DNA from: JABMPR01 sp964508765
Lineage (GTDB): Bacteria > Fidelibacterota > UBA8477 > JABMPR01
Length of the DNA: 64,000 nt
Reading direction: 5' to 3'
Assembly (NCBI GenBank): GCA_964508765.1
Contig: CAZDVD010000014.1
Location: forward strand, 1 to 64,000
The notes beneath the pieces are model-generated. The model was not told the origin of the DNA. It did not search any database and worked only from the letters and a program-made list of their open reading frames with translations. Positions 34,931 to 43,425 of the stretch are shown here, piece after piece. Position numbers and translations under genes: made by a program. How positions within the stretch are numbered: the first letter of the stretch is position 1; the number at the start of each line of letters is the position of its first letter.

Positions 34931-36265
34931 ATGAAATCATTTTTTAAAGACTGTTTACTCGTATCTACTCTCCTTGTACTGTGGTCATGTGCATCCTCGC
35001 CAGCAGGCGGTCCCCAGACAGATATACCTGGTCCCCATGAGGATCAACAAATGGAGCTGGGAAAAGTGGAAACCCCTCAGGAAAAAGTGATTGTTCACAC
35101 CGGTCTGGATGTGCTTGAGAAAATGGATTTTGAACCGCTCCTCGGAAAAAATGTGGGTGTGGTTACCAATCACACTGCAGTGAATAAACAGGGGCTTCAT
35201 CTCGTAGATCTGCTGCATGCAAATAGTCAAATCTCTATTAAGGCCATCTTTGCACCAGAGCATGGATTTCAAGGGGATGAACAGGGTGGTGACGCCATTC
35301 CAGGTGGAATAGATTCAAATACAGGTGCTCCAATTTACAGTCTTTATGGTGCCCAGCATGAACCAAGCCCTGAAATGTTGAAAGACATTGATGTCCTCAT
35401 TTTTGATATTCAGGATGTGGGCACCCGCTTTTACACATATATCTCCACCATGGGATACGTTCTCGAAGCTGGTGCCAAATACAATATTCCAGTCATGATA
35501 CTGGATCGTCCCAATCCCATTGGTCGTCGGATTAACGGTAATGTGCTGGATGATGGTTTCGAAAGCTTTGTAGGACGCTACAAAATTCCCATACAGTATG
35601 GTCTTTCCATGGGTGAGTTAGCCCGCATGATCGTAGGGGAGCAGATGATCTCTGGTTTAGAAGCTCTGGAACTCCATGTGGTAGAATGCGAAGGCTGGAC
35701 GGGTGATTTATTCTGGGCTGAAACCGATCTTACCTGGTTGCCACCTTCACCCAATATGCGCAATACCAATGAAACCCTGACCTATCCTGGTCTTTGTCTC
35801 CTGGAAGGCGTCCGTATTAATGAAGGTCGTGGAACTGACTTCCCTTTTGAATATGTGGGTACACCCTACATGGATGGGAAACTCCTGGCGCGAGAGCTCT
35901 TGGCCACTGGACTGGAAGGATTTACTGTTGAACCTATTTCCTACACGCCTGTAGATATGCCCGGTGCTGCCATGAACCCGCTCTTCGAAGGGGAAGTTGT
36001 CAATGGGGTTAAAATTGTGGTCACCGATCCGGATACATACAAAGCCGTTGATTTTCTGGTGCACCTCCTGGTAATCACCAAAAAGAATTATCCTGCTGAG
36101 TTTGACTGGAGATCCAGCCGTGGACCAGACCGCTTGTGGGGAGGCTCAGGACTACGTGAGATGGTGGATGCTGGCAAAACGGCCGAAGAAATTATTGAAA
36201 GCTATCAAAGTGAATTGTTTGAATTCGAAGCCATTCATTCCAAATATCTGATTTACGGAAAATAG
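34931..36265 (+). CDS. namZ: NamZ-type (DUF1343) exo-beta-N-acetylmuramidase, lipoprotein
   Basis: 444 aa, intact. The signal ends VLWSCASSPAGG (lipobox Cys). Family motifs: MGVVTNHTAVNKQGLHLV-type start, IFAPEHGFQGDEQGGDAIPG, VLIFDIQDVGTRFYTYISTM, ILDRPNPIGRRINGNVLDDG, WLPPSPNMRNTNETLTYPGL, and the C-terminal RSSRGPDRLWGGSGLREMVD. These define the enzyme that cleaves MurNAc from the non-reducing end of peptidoglycan fragments. It lies behind AGGAGC and before an AmpG-like carrier, which supports a scavenging role. It is paralogous to the broken gene at 32999. Confidence 0.93.
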   Translation: MKSFFKDCLLVSTLLVLWSCASSPAGGPQTDIPGPHEDQQMELGKVETPQEKVIVHTGLDVLEKMDFEPLLGKNVGVVTNHTAVNKQGLHLVDLLHANSQISIKAIFAPEHGFQGDEQGGDAIPGGIDSNTGAPIYSLYGAQHEPSPEMLKDIDVLIFDIQDVGTRFYTYISTMGYVLEAGAKYNIPVMILDRPNPIGRRINGNVLDDGFESFVGRYKIPIQYGLSMGELARMIVGEQMISGLEALELHVVECEGWTGDLFWAETDLTWLPPSPNMRNTNETLTYPGLCLLEGVRINEGRGTDFPFEYVGTPYMDGKLLARELLATGLEGFTVEPISYTPVDMPGAAMNPLFEGEVVNGVKIVVTDPDTYKAVDFLVHLLVITKKNYPAEFDWRSSRGPDRLWGGSGLREMVDAGKTAEEIIESYQSELFEFEAIHSKYLIYGK

Positions 36266-36308
36266 AAATCATACTGCTTCAGATGATCACAATGTGAAGG
36301 ATATCGTC

Positions 36309-37973
36309 ATGAGTAATGCAAAACCTACCAATAAACGTTCACCCTGGACCTGGATTCCATCCCTTTATTTTGCAGAGGGGATTCCATATATCATCGTCAT
36401 GTTTGTGGCTAGCGATATGTACAAAACACTGGGTATACCCAACTCCACACTGGCTTTCTGGACTGGTTTACTCTATCTACCCTGGGTAATCAAGCCACTC
36501 TGGAGTCCATTCGTTGATATGTATTCAACAAAGCGGAACTGGATTTTCTGGATGCAATTGGTTCTGGCCATTATGTTTTTTGGTGTTTCACTTTCGCTCC
36601 ATTTACCCTGGTGGTTTCCCATGACCATTTTCTTTCTGTGGGGTATGGCCATTTCCTCTGCAACCCATGATATTGCCGCAGATGGTTTCTATATCCTGGG
36701 GCTCAATGAGCATGACCAGGCTTTCTTCACAGGAATACGTTCGACCTTCTATCGTTTGGCTATGATTGCTGGATTAGGTCTGTTGGGAATAATCACAGGT
36801 CTGATTATCGACAATACAGGTCTTGAGACGGTCAAAGTGGATATCAATTCAATTCCTTCAAGTGAGATCACTGAGGTAATCACAGAGGCAGATATCCTCA
36901 TCCCGGATAACAATGCTGGAGAATCTAGAATTCTTATCTATCCTGAGGTCATTAATGTTCCCCTTCCTGGTGGATCCTTGGACTCCACCAACATCTTCTT
37001 TATCCTCTCTGCTCCACCTGAGGAAAATGTTGTGATGAGTTTTGGCCAGAAGAAGGGCAGTCAGGATATTAGTCTGGTGACTTCTGGTATTTTAGAATTT
37101 GATGCAAACAACTGGAATATTCCCCAGAAACAAACTCTCAAGGTCATTGGGAACTTAAGAACACCTGCAGAGGCACAATTTGTAGCCAAGGCTGGGAACG
37201 TCCCCTTTGGCTGGTCCGTATCTATTGCCTTTCTCGGTGGTCTTTTCGTGATCTTTGCTCTTTACCACAAATACATGTTGCCACGACCTGTCCGTGATAT
37301 TCAAAAGGATCCTGCTAACGAGAAGGATTCATATCTGGAGATATTCACATCCTTCTTCAAGAAGGAGGGTATTGTGGCTTCAGTTACCTTTATGCTGCTC
37401 TATCGTTTTTCAGAAGCACAGCTCACCAAAATGGCTTCGCCCTTTCTATTGGATGCCCGGGAGAAGGGTGGATTGGCACTCTCCCTGACTGAAAAGAGTT
37501 TTGCCTATGGCACGGTTGGTCTGCTGGCCCTTGTCATTGGTGGAATCAGTGGTGGTATTCTGGCGTCCAGACATGGACTGAAAAAGTGGATCTGGTGGAT
37601 GGCTCTTGCTATTAACATTCCAAATGCGGTTTATATCTTCATGTCCTATACCATGCCATCCAACCTGTTCATGATCAATGCAATGATCGCTATTGAGCAG
37701 TTTGGCTATGGTTTCGGATTTACCGGTTATATGCTTTATATGCTCTATGTTGCTGGCCAGGGTAAATATGAGACCGCTCATTTTGCTTTGACCACAGGTT
37801 TTATGGCCCTGGGTATGATGATACCAGGTATGATAAGTGGCTATATACAGGAATTCCTGGGCTATCAGCATTTCTTTGTATATGTCATTCTGTGTACGAT
37901 TCCCAGTTTCATAGCACTCTATTTCATCAAAATCGATTCTGGATTTGGTAAAAAAATAACGGCGAAAGCTTAG
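36309..37973 (+). CDS. AmpG-like MFS transporter with a large extramembrane insert
   Basis: 554 aa from ATG 36309 (AAGGAT upstream); GTG 36294 is an alternative. N-terminal helices include TWIPSLYFAEGIPYIIVMFV and WTGLLYLPWVIKPLWSPFVD, the AmpG-family signature, and ISSATHDIAADGFYILGLNE. Residues about 170-300, between helices 6 and 7, are an unusual insert with beta-strand character (EITEVITEADILIPDNNAGE, TSGILEFDANNWNIPQ), like a small Ig/cadherin-type domain. The second half is a normal MFS lobe. AmpG imports anhydro-muropeptides into the cytoplasm. Context (NamZ upstream, symporter downstream) supports a cell-wall fragment carrier. The insert would lie on the extracytoplasmic side. Confidence 0.85.
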   Translation: MSNAKPTNKRSPWTWIPSLYFAEGIPYIIVMFVASDMYKTLGIPNSTLAFWTGLLYLPWVIKPLWSPFVDMYSTKRNWIFWMQLVLAIMFFGVSLSLHLPWWFPMTIFFLWGMAISSATHDIAADGFYILGLNEHDQAFFTGIRSTFYRLAMIAGLGLLGIITGLIIDNTGLETVKVDINSIPSSEITEVITEADILIPDNNAGESRILIYPEVINVPLPGGSLDSTNIFFILSAPPEENVVMSFGQKKGSQDISLVTSGILEFDANNWNIPQKQTLKVIGNLRTPAEAQFVAKAGNVPFGWSVSIAFLGGLFVIFALYHKYMLPRPVRDIQKDPANEKDSYLEIFTSFFKKEGIVASVTFMLLYRFSEAQLTKMASPFLLDAREKGGLALSLTEKSFAYGTVGLLALVIGGISGGILASRHGLKKWIWWMALAINIPNAVYIFMSYTMPSNLFMINAMIAIEQFGYGFGFTGYMLYMLYVAGQGKYETAHFALTTGFMALGMMIPGMISGYIQEFLGYQHFFVYVILCTIPSFIALYFIKIDSGFGKKITAKA

Positions 37974-38005
37974 TCTCACCGGTATTTCGAACGAAAGGAT
38001 AGTTC

Positions 38006-38107
38006 ATGGCTCTCTCATTCCTAGATTGGACAATAATATTTGCTTATTATTTCCCAAATGTTCCAAAGACCCAACCACTAGCTGAAAGTCATATTATGAC
38101 ACCTTCG
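38006..38107 (+). pseudogene. 5' remnant of a second sodium:solute symporter gene
   Basis: ATG 38006, preceded by GAAAGGATAG, encodes MALSFLDWTIIFAYYF, the usual start of SSS-family symporters (a short hydrophobic helix after LDW). It then runs into unrelated residues and stops at TAA near 38118 after about 37 codons. The intact symporter starts at 38124. The short coding start without any continuation looks like what a deletion left of another symporter gene. A translated leader peptide is the other possibility. Confidence 0.55.
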
Positions 38108-38123
38108 AAAGGCAATTAAAGAC

Positions 38124-40022
38124 ATGCAATCTTTACACTTCATCGACTATAGCGTTATCATCATTTTCTTCCTGATTATTTTTGGAATCGCTGCTTATTA
38201 CACTCGCAAGGCGGGAGAGAGTACCAAAGAATTTTTCTTATCTGGTCGAAATATGCCCTGGTATATCGCAGGGACTGCTATGGTCGCTACCACCTTTGCC
38301 GCAGATACACCACTAGCCATAACGGAATTAATTGCAAGGAACGGGATAGCCGGTAACTGGTTGTGGTGGAATATGGCCATAGGCGGTATGCTAACTGTCT
38401 TCTTCTTTTCCAAACTCTGGCGTCGTGCCGATATCATGACAGATGTTGAGTTTGTAGAATTGCGTTATTCTGGGAAAGCGGCGGCAGTATTGCGAGGGTT
38501 TCGAGCTGTTTATCTTGGGCTATTTATGAATGCTATTGTCATGGGTTGGGTTAACAAGGCAATGGAGAAGATCTTCAAAGTAACCGTTCCTGAATTTGAT
38601 CCCTTTTTGTTAGTCGTGATTGCTGCTTTTATCATTGCGATCTATGCCTCGGCCTCTGGCTTGCTTGGCACAGCGCGGACTGATAGTTTCCAGTTTATTT
38701 TCGCCATGGTGGGTTGCATTGTGTTAGCCGTCATCGTGGTTCAACTTCCTGAAATAGGAGGAGTTGTAGCTTTACAGGAAAAGTTGTCTCCACAAGTTCT
38801 GAATTTTTTCCCTCAAATTGGAACAATAAGTACGAAAGGTGTTACGGGCGGTGTCTTTGCCCTCTCATTGGGTGCCTTTTTCGCTCATATAGGACTTCAG
38901 TGGTGGTCCAGCTGGTATCCTGGATCTGATCCAGGTGGTGGCGGATATGTTGCCCAGCGCATGATGTCTACCAAGGATGAGAAGAACAGCCAACTCGCCA
39001 CCTTGTGGTTTACAGTGGCCCACTACACCTTACGTCCCTGGCCATGGATCCTTGTCGCCCTGGCAGCCCTGGTAATATTACCAAGAGCCCAGAGTCCAGA
39101 ACTCATCGAAGTTGAGAATCCTGTTTTATACCAGCAAGTTGTGCAAGCTTACGATGATAAAGTGAATATCCATAACGGTGATACCGCCTATGAGGCTCCG
39201 GAATTTCAAGCGATGTACGAGAAATATGAAAATACCGTCGATCCTGGGGTTATGTATCCCAAACTCATGGTGCGCTATTTGCCCCCAGGGCTTCTGGGAC
39301 TCCTAATCGCGGTATTTTTGGCAGCTTATATGTCAACAATTTCTTCCCAATTAAACTGGGGAGCCTCCTATCTAATCAATGATCTGTATCGTCGGTTTAT
39401 GCGTCGTGATGCTGATGAAAAGCACTATGTCATGGTGTCCCGTATGGCCATTTTCTTCATGACCATTGTCTCGTTATTGATTACACGATTATTTTTAACC
39501 ACTATCTCTGGAGCATGGGAATTTATAATTAATGCCAGTGCTGGTATGGGTGCCGTCTTAATCCTGCGATGGTTCTGGTGGCGTATTAATGCATGGTCTG
39601 AAATCTCAGCCATGATTGCCCCTTTGGTTATTTACCCGATAGCTCGTTGGGGTTTTGGTTTGGAATCGCCCATTACACTCTATCCCATCGTCTTTGGTAC
39701 GACCATCGTCTGGCTAGTCGCAACCTATATTACCAAACCGGTTGATGAAACTCATCTCACTGCATTTTTTCGACGAATTAGACCCGGCGGAATCGGATGG
39801 AAACCAATCAAAGCCCTTGCGCCTGATGTCATTCAAGACACTGGATATGGATTAACATTTATAAACTGGATATTGGGTATTGTCCTCATCTACGCATTTT
39901 TGTATGGATTTGGACAGGTCATATTCAAAAACTATCTCGTAGGATTCATGACTGTAGGGCTAGGTATAATTACTGGCGTTCTGATCAACTATAATCTTAA
40001 AAAGGTATCTGGGGGCGCTTAG
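38124..40022 (+). CDS. Sodium:solute symporter (SSS family)
   Basis: 632 aa, about 14 helices. GRNMPWYIAGTAMVATTFAA and DTPLAITELIARNGIAGNW are the family's first conserved blocks (TM2-3). ASGLLGTARTDSFQFIFAMV matches the TM5/6 signature, and LIAVFLAAYMSTISSQLNWG is the TM8-like Ser/Thr-rich sodium site. The C-terminus has several added helices, as in long SSS members. Substrates of the subfamily include sugars, nucleosides and muramic-type compounds. Here it follows NamZ and AmpG-like genes and may import released amino sugars; that is inference. It is followed by a tiny lipoprotein gene two bases downstream. Confidence 0.93.
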   Translation: MQSLHFIDYSVIIIFFLIIFGIAAYYTRKAGESTKEFFLSGRNMPWYIAGTAMVATTFAADTPLAITELIARNGIAGNWLWWNMAIGGMLTVFFFSKLWRRADIMTDVEFVELRYSGKAAAVLRGFRAVYLGLFMNAIVMGWVNKAMEKIFKVTVPEFDPFLLVVIAAFIIAIYASASGLLGTARTDSFQFIFAMVGCIVLAVIVVQLPEIGGVVALQEKLSPQVLNFFPQIGTISTKGVTGGVFALSLGAFFAHIGLQWWSSWYPGSDPGGGGYVAQRMMSTKDEKNSQLATLWFTVAHYTLRPWPWILVALAALVILPRAQSPELIEVENPVLYQQVVQAYDDKVNIHNGDTAYEAPEFQAMYEKYENTVDPGVMYPKLMVRYLPPGLLGLLIAVFLAAYMSTISSQLNWGASYLINDLYRRFMRRDADEKHYVMVSRMAIFFMTIVSLLITRLFLTTISGAWEFIINASAGMGAVLILRWFWWRINAWSEISAMIAPLVIYPIARWGFGLESPITLYPIVFGTTIVWLVATYITKPVDETHLTAFFRRIRPGGIGWKPIKALAPDVIQDTGYGLTFINWILGIVLIYAFLYGFGQVIFKNYLVGFMTVGLGIITGVLINYNLKKVSGGA

Positions 40023-40024
40023 GT

Positions 40025-40129
40025 ATGAAAAAGTCAATTATTGTATCGCTGGCGATTGGCCTGGCAATTCTGACCCTAGGCTGCAACACCAGTGTTGACC
40101 ACGAATACGCTTTCCCTCAACCGGAATAG
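40025..40129 (+). CDS. Tiny lipoprotein, 34 aa, downstream of the symporter
   Basis: ATG 40025 begins 2 nt after the symporter stop, which reads TAGGTATG. The peptide has a basic start (MKKS), a hydrophobic run IIVSLAIGLAILTLGC ending in a lipobox, and a mature part of about 14 residues (CNTSVDHEYAFPQPE), ending at TAG 40127-40129. This is a perfect lipoprotein signal with almost no mature protein. Many FCB-group symporter genes seem to be followed by such a small lipoprotein; I cannot verify it here. It could be a transporter accessory or a stabilising partner. Confidence 0.7.
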   Translation: MKKSIIVSLAIGLAILTLGCNTSVDHEYAFPQPE

Positions 40130-40175
40130 GCAAAACCTTCCCAAGGATTTCTCATTGCGGTTTGATCTGTTAATA

Positions 40176-40205
40176 TCCAGGCTGGGATTTAAATCCCAGC
40201 CTGGA
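40176..40205. terminator. 30-bp perfect palindrome, probable terminator
   Basis: TCCAGGCTGGGATTT followed by its exact complement AAATCCCAGCCTGGA (15-bp arms, no loop) lies 46 nt after the tiny lipoprotein gene. A perfectly symmetric arm of this length forms a strong hairpin in RNA. No T-tract follows, so it may act as a transcript-stabilising or REP element, or as a protein-binding dyad. Confidence 0.6.
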
Positions 40206-40343
40206 CGATCAGTGTCAGCGCAAAAATTCCCTTCGCATATTAGAGTGGCAGCCTATATTGATCACGAAGTCTTAACATCTCAGAAGCAAAAGAACCAATG
40301 ACAGTTACAGCTTATGCTGTGATTGAATACAGGAGGATAACTC

Positions 40344-41684
40344 ATGGATAAAACCAAAAAAGGTATCTGGGGTTGGGCAATGTATGATTGGGCAAATTCA
40401 GCATTTGCCACCACAGTCATGGCTGGATTTTTCCCAATATTTTTTAAAAGTTACTGGAGTGCTGGAGCGGATGTCAATGTCAGTACAGCACAATTAGGTG
40501 CTGCCAACTCCATCGCCAGTCTTATCGTTGCATTAATGGCTCCCATTTTGGGCGCTATCGCCGATAAAGGTTCCGCCAAGAAGAAATTCCTGATCTTTTT
40601 TGCCTATCTGGGTGCCTTAATGTCTGCAGGCCTTTTCCTCGTGCAGGAAGGCAATTGGCAGATGGCTATCTTCGTTTATATCATGGGTATTATCGGATTC
40701 TCAGGGGCCAACATATTTTACGATGCACTGCTTCCCAGTGTAACCTCTGAGAAAAATATTGATCGTGTTTCCGGTCTCGGTTTTGGAATGGGATATCTTG
40801 GAGGAGGCGTTCTCTTTGCCTTGAATGTAGCCATGACACTATTTCCTGAGACCTTTGGACTTTCCGGCGCAGCTCAGGCTGTTCGAATATCATTTCTGTC
40901 TGTGGCGATCTGGTGGGGTGTCTTCACCTTATTCACCATTTTCTGGGTAGAAGAAAAGAAAATTGTAAATAACCTTGGCGTGGTGGCCACGATCAAGGCC
41001 GGTTTCCAGCAATATCTGGATACTTGGAAAAAAATAAGGCATCTACAGACTGTCTCCATATTCCTATTAGCCTATTGGTTCTATATCGATGGTGTCGATA
41101 CCATCATTAGAATGGCTGTGGATTATGGCATGTCCATTGGGTTCGAGTCAAACGACCTCATTATTGCTCTGCTTATTACTCAATTCGTAGGATTTCCCGC
41201 AGCTATCATATTTGGAAGGCTGGGTGAAAAATGGGGTGTTAGAAAATCTATATATCTGGCGATATTCGCATATATCATAATCACCTTTTATGGTGTTCTC
41301 ATGACCAAGCCCATAGAATTCTATGCCCTTGCCATTGCGATTGGACTGGTTCAGGGTGGTATCCAGGCTTTGAGTCGTTCATACTACTCCAGACTGATAC
41401 CCAAGGGACAGGAAGGCGAGTTTTACGGGTTCTATAATATGCTGGGAAAATTTGCAGCAATCCTTGGTCCGCTCCTCATTGGTGTGGTAGGCTTAACCAT
41501 CAAGGGAACCCTGGGACCGCTGGCAAGTACGCCAGAGCAGCAGATGGCTATCGGTCAAATTGCCTCCCGCTGGGGCATTGGATCTGTTGTCTTACTTTTC
41601 GTTATCGGTGCTATTCTCTTCAAGTTTGTTGATGAAGAAGAAGGCAAGCGTGAAGCAGCTTATATTGAGAAACTCTCAGAATAA
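40344..41684 (+). CDS. MFS transporter, UMF1/Atg22-like
   Basis: 446 aa, 12 helices, ATG behind AGGAGGATAAC. The N-terminus GIWGWAMYDWANSAFATTVM is the hallmark of the UMF1 family, named after yeast Atg22, an amino-acid exporter. LMAPILGAIADKGSAKKKFL is the MFS A-motif loop, and GLVQGGIQALSRSYYSRLIP lies in the second lobe. In bacteria such genes often sit near transport or wall-turnover genes. Substrate likely small amino acids or peptides. Transcription probably ends at the hairpin at 41706. Confidence 0.92.
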   Translation: MDKTKKGIWGWAMYDWANSAFATTVMAGFFPIFFKSYWSAGADVNVSTAQLGAANSIASLIVALMAPILGAIADKGSAKKKFLIFFAYLGALMSAGLFLVQEGNWQMAIFVYIMGIIGFSGANIFYDALLPSVTSEKNIDRVSGLGFGMGYLGGGVLFALNVAMTLFPETFGLSGAAQAVRISFLSVAIWWGVFTLFTIFWVEEKKIVNNLGVVATIKAGFQQYLDTWKKIRHLQTVSIFLLAYWFYIDGVDTIIRMAVDYGMSIGFESNDLIIALLITQFVGFPAAIIFGRLGEKWGVRKSIYLAIFAYIIITFYGVLMTKPIEFYALAIAIGLVQGGIQALSRSYYSRLIPKGQEGEFYGFYNMLGKFAAILGPLLIGVVGLTIKGTLGPLASTPEQQMAIGQIASRWGIGSVVLLFVIGAILFKFVDEEEGKREAAYIEKLSE

Positions 41685-41705
41685 GTTTCCTCATCCTCGA
41701 TTTTT

Positions 41706-41736
41706 AAAAGCCTCGGATGTTTCCGGGGCTTTTTTA
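41706..41736 (+). terminator. Intrinsic terminator after the UMF1-like transporter
   Basis: AAAAGCCTCGGA (41706-41717) and TCCGGGGCTTTTTT (41722-41735) pair with a single G-T exchange around a 4-nt loop TGTT, ending in a T-run. A-rich and T-rich flanks fit a Rho-independent terminator. Confidence 0.9.
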
Positions 41737-41815
41737 TTCAACTCAATGTGGACTCCGATATTTATTTCTGTCCCGCCTGAACCGCTTATATTTGCACCGA
41801 AAGGATTTTACGAAC

Positions 41816-42124
41816 ATGAAAATTTTAGAACTGATCCAACTTCCAGTAGGTGTTGCTATTCGCTGGGATGATGGTGATGAAGCGTTAATCGATTATCATA
41901 AACTCAGAGATGCCTGTCCCTGTGCGAATTGCTCAGGTGAAAGTGATCTCTTTGGACATAAAACCTTTGGCTTGCCCATGCTTAAATCAGCCAGTACGTA
42001 TGAATTGCAATCTTTCCACTGGGTTGGACACTACGCGGTACAATTCACCTGGGGAGACCGTCACGATGCAGGGATATATACTTTAAAGCTTTTAAAGGCT
42101 CTAGGTGAACCAGACGAAGCATAG
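41816..42124 (+). CDS. DUF971-family protein
   Basis: 102 aa from ATG 41816 (AAAGGA about 10 nt upstream); the longer frame from 41717 begins inside the terminator. IRWDDGDEALIDYHKLRDAC and the closing FTWGDRHDAGIYTLKLLKAL are typical of DUF971, with the Cys pair ACPCANCSGE likely to bind metal. Family members resemble the N-terminal domain of gamma-butyrobetaine hydroxylase and occur next to iron-sulfur genes such as apbC. No such gene is beside it here. It overlaps nothing and starts a run of four short genes. Confidence 0.88.
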   Translation: MKILELIQLPVGVAIRWDDGDEALIDYHKLRDACPCANCSGESDLFGHKTFGLPMLKSASTYELQSFHWVGHYAVQFTWGDRHDAGIYTLKLLKALGEPDEA

Positions 42125-42125
42125 C

Positions 42126-42365
42126 ATGTCTGCACATCAAGACTCAAATTTATTTGCGCGGATCATGGTGGCTGTTGTAGTCATCCTATCAAGTATGGGT
42201 TTTTATAGTATAGCCTGGGATATATGGAAAGGGCAGACAGTCTCAACCTTCGAAAAACTAGTGGCTACACTGCTGATCATCTTGATTGTAGCTGCAATAG
42301 GATACGTCATTATTCAGCGCATTCAGATGCGAAAAACTGAAACCTTCAGGAGAGAAAAATGGTAG
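42126..42365 (+). CDS. Small two-helix membrane protein
   Basis: 79 aa from ATG 42126, one base after the DUF971 stop; GTG 42105 inside the previous gene is an alternative. Two hydrophobic helices (RIMVAVVVILSSMGFYSIAW and LVATLLIILIVAAIGYVIIQ) are joined by a short loop. The Arg/Lys-rich C-terminus (RIQMRKTETFRREKW) is cytoplasmic by the positive-inside rule. It overlaps the next gene by 7 nt. Function unknown. Confidence 0.7.
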   Translation: MSAHQDSNLFARIMVAVVVILSSMGFYSIAWDIWKGQTVSTFEKLVATLLIILIVAAIGYVIIQRIQMRKTETFRREKW

Positions 42366-42673
42366 CTTGGTATTCAACAGAAACCGTTGCGGGGAAAACA
42401 ATAAGTAAACATCTCGGCGTTGCTACTGGCAGCACCATACGAGCCCGAAATATTGGTCGGGATATTGTAGCCGGGCTGAGAACCCTGGTGGGTGGCGAAC
42501 TTCCAGAATATACGGAAATGATGGCACATGCCAGAAATCAGGCCGTTGAACGCATGCTGACAAAAGCTGAAGAGATGGGTGCTGATGCAGTAGTGAGTGT
42601 CCGATTTTCCACAGCCATGGTCATGCAGGGAACTGCTGAAGTCATGGCATTTGGTACTGCTGTAAAATTTTAA
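42359..42673 (+). CDS. YbjQ/UPF0145-family protein
   Basis: 104 aa, ATG behind CAGGAGAG. The family's two conserved blocks are present: a strand-turn at GVATGSTIRARNIGRDIVAG and the helix-strand ARNQAVERMLTKAEEMGADA ending VVSVRF. The closing MAFGTAVKF is also typical. These proteins assemble into pentamers; a heavy-metal-binding role was proposed but is unproven. It overlaps the small membrane protein gene before it, suggesting a two-gene unit. Confidence 0.92.
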   Translation: MVAWYSTETVAGKTISKHLGVATGSTIRARNIGRDIVAGLRTLVGGELPEYTEMMAHARNQAVERMLTKAEEMGADAVVSVRFSTAMVMQGTAEVMAFGTAVKF

Positions 42674-42683
42674 GATACTGATA

Positions 42684-43334
42684 TTGAAGTCCAAACTGCC
42701 CACAGGAGAGATCGTAGGTACCATTACTGCAAAACGTCTGGATACAATCAAACGAGTTGTCAGTCATCGACAATTTGACCTGACTGTCATTCTTGAAAAT
42801 ATTCATGACCCTCACAACGTGGCTGCCATCTTCAGATCGGCCGATGCCGTTGGAATTGATGAAGTTCAACTCCTGTATACAAAAGAGAGCTTCCCTGAAT
42901 TACACCCCAAAGTGACTACTGGAGGTGGGAAATGGGTCAAACAGAATAAATATCGCAATCCAGAGAAGTTGGCTGCAGATTTGAAAGAGAGAGGGTTCAA
43001 GATATATACAACCCATCTTAGCACAGATGCAGTATCCATCCATGATATTGACTGGACTCAACCCTCTGCTATTGTTCTGGGTAATGAAAATCGCGGGGTA
43101 TCTTCCGAATTGACCAAGCTGGCCGATGGTAATATTGTCATTCCCATGTTTGGTATGGTAGAAAGCCTAAATGTATCCGTTGCCACTGCTGTCGTTCTCT
43201 TTGAAGCTTGTCGTCAACGAATCGTCAGTGGGAAGTATCCGAATCCAAACTCGAGTTCAGAATTTTTAGAACAGATGACAGATGAGTGGGTAAACATAAA
43301 AATCAACAAACGCAAGAAACGGAATAGAGTTTAA
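42684..43334 (+). CDS. trmH: TrmH-family tRNA/rRNA 2'-O-methyltransferase
   Basis: 216 aa. Motif 1 is ILENIHDPHNVAAIFRSADA (Asn-Arg of the SPOUT class). Motif 2 is AIVLGNENRGVSSEL and motif 3 IPMFGMVESLNVSVATAVVL, the trefoil knot that binds AdoMet. Length and the basic C-terminal tail match TrmH, which methylates G18 of tRNA. The start is uncertain: TTG 42684 has no ribosome site, while an AGGAGAG at about 42703 suggests a rarer start near 42715-42722. The homology begins around residue 15-20, so either start gives a full enzyme. Confidence 0.9.
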   Translation: MKSKLPTGEIVGTITAKRLDTIKRVVSHRQFDLTVILENIHDPHNVAAIFRSADAVGIDEVQLLYTKESFPELHPKVTTGGGKWVKQNKYRNPEKLAADLKERGFKIYTTHLSTDAVSIHDIDWTQPSAIVLGNENRGVSSELTKLADGNIVIPMFGMVESLNVSVATAVVLFEACRQRIVSGKYPNPNSSSEFLEQMTDEWVNIKINKRKKRNRV

Positions 43335-43425
43335 GCCGACTCTCAGCAAGTAGTTTCTATACGCAAGTTCGGTGTGTTAGGCTTATACTAGCAACCTGTC
43401 ACCAACCCTCATAAGGAATTCCGTT

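Noticed and set aside
32999..36265. Recent tandem duplication of NamZ
   Set aside because: The two copies share family motifs only; their sequences differ widely, so the duplication is old or the copies arrived separately.
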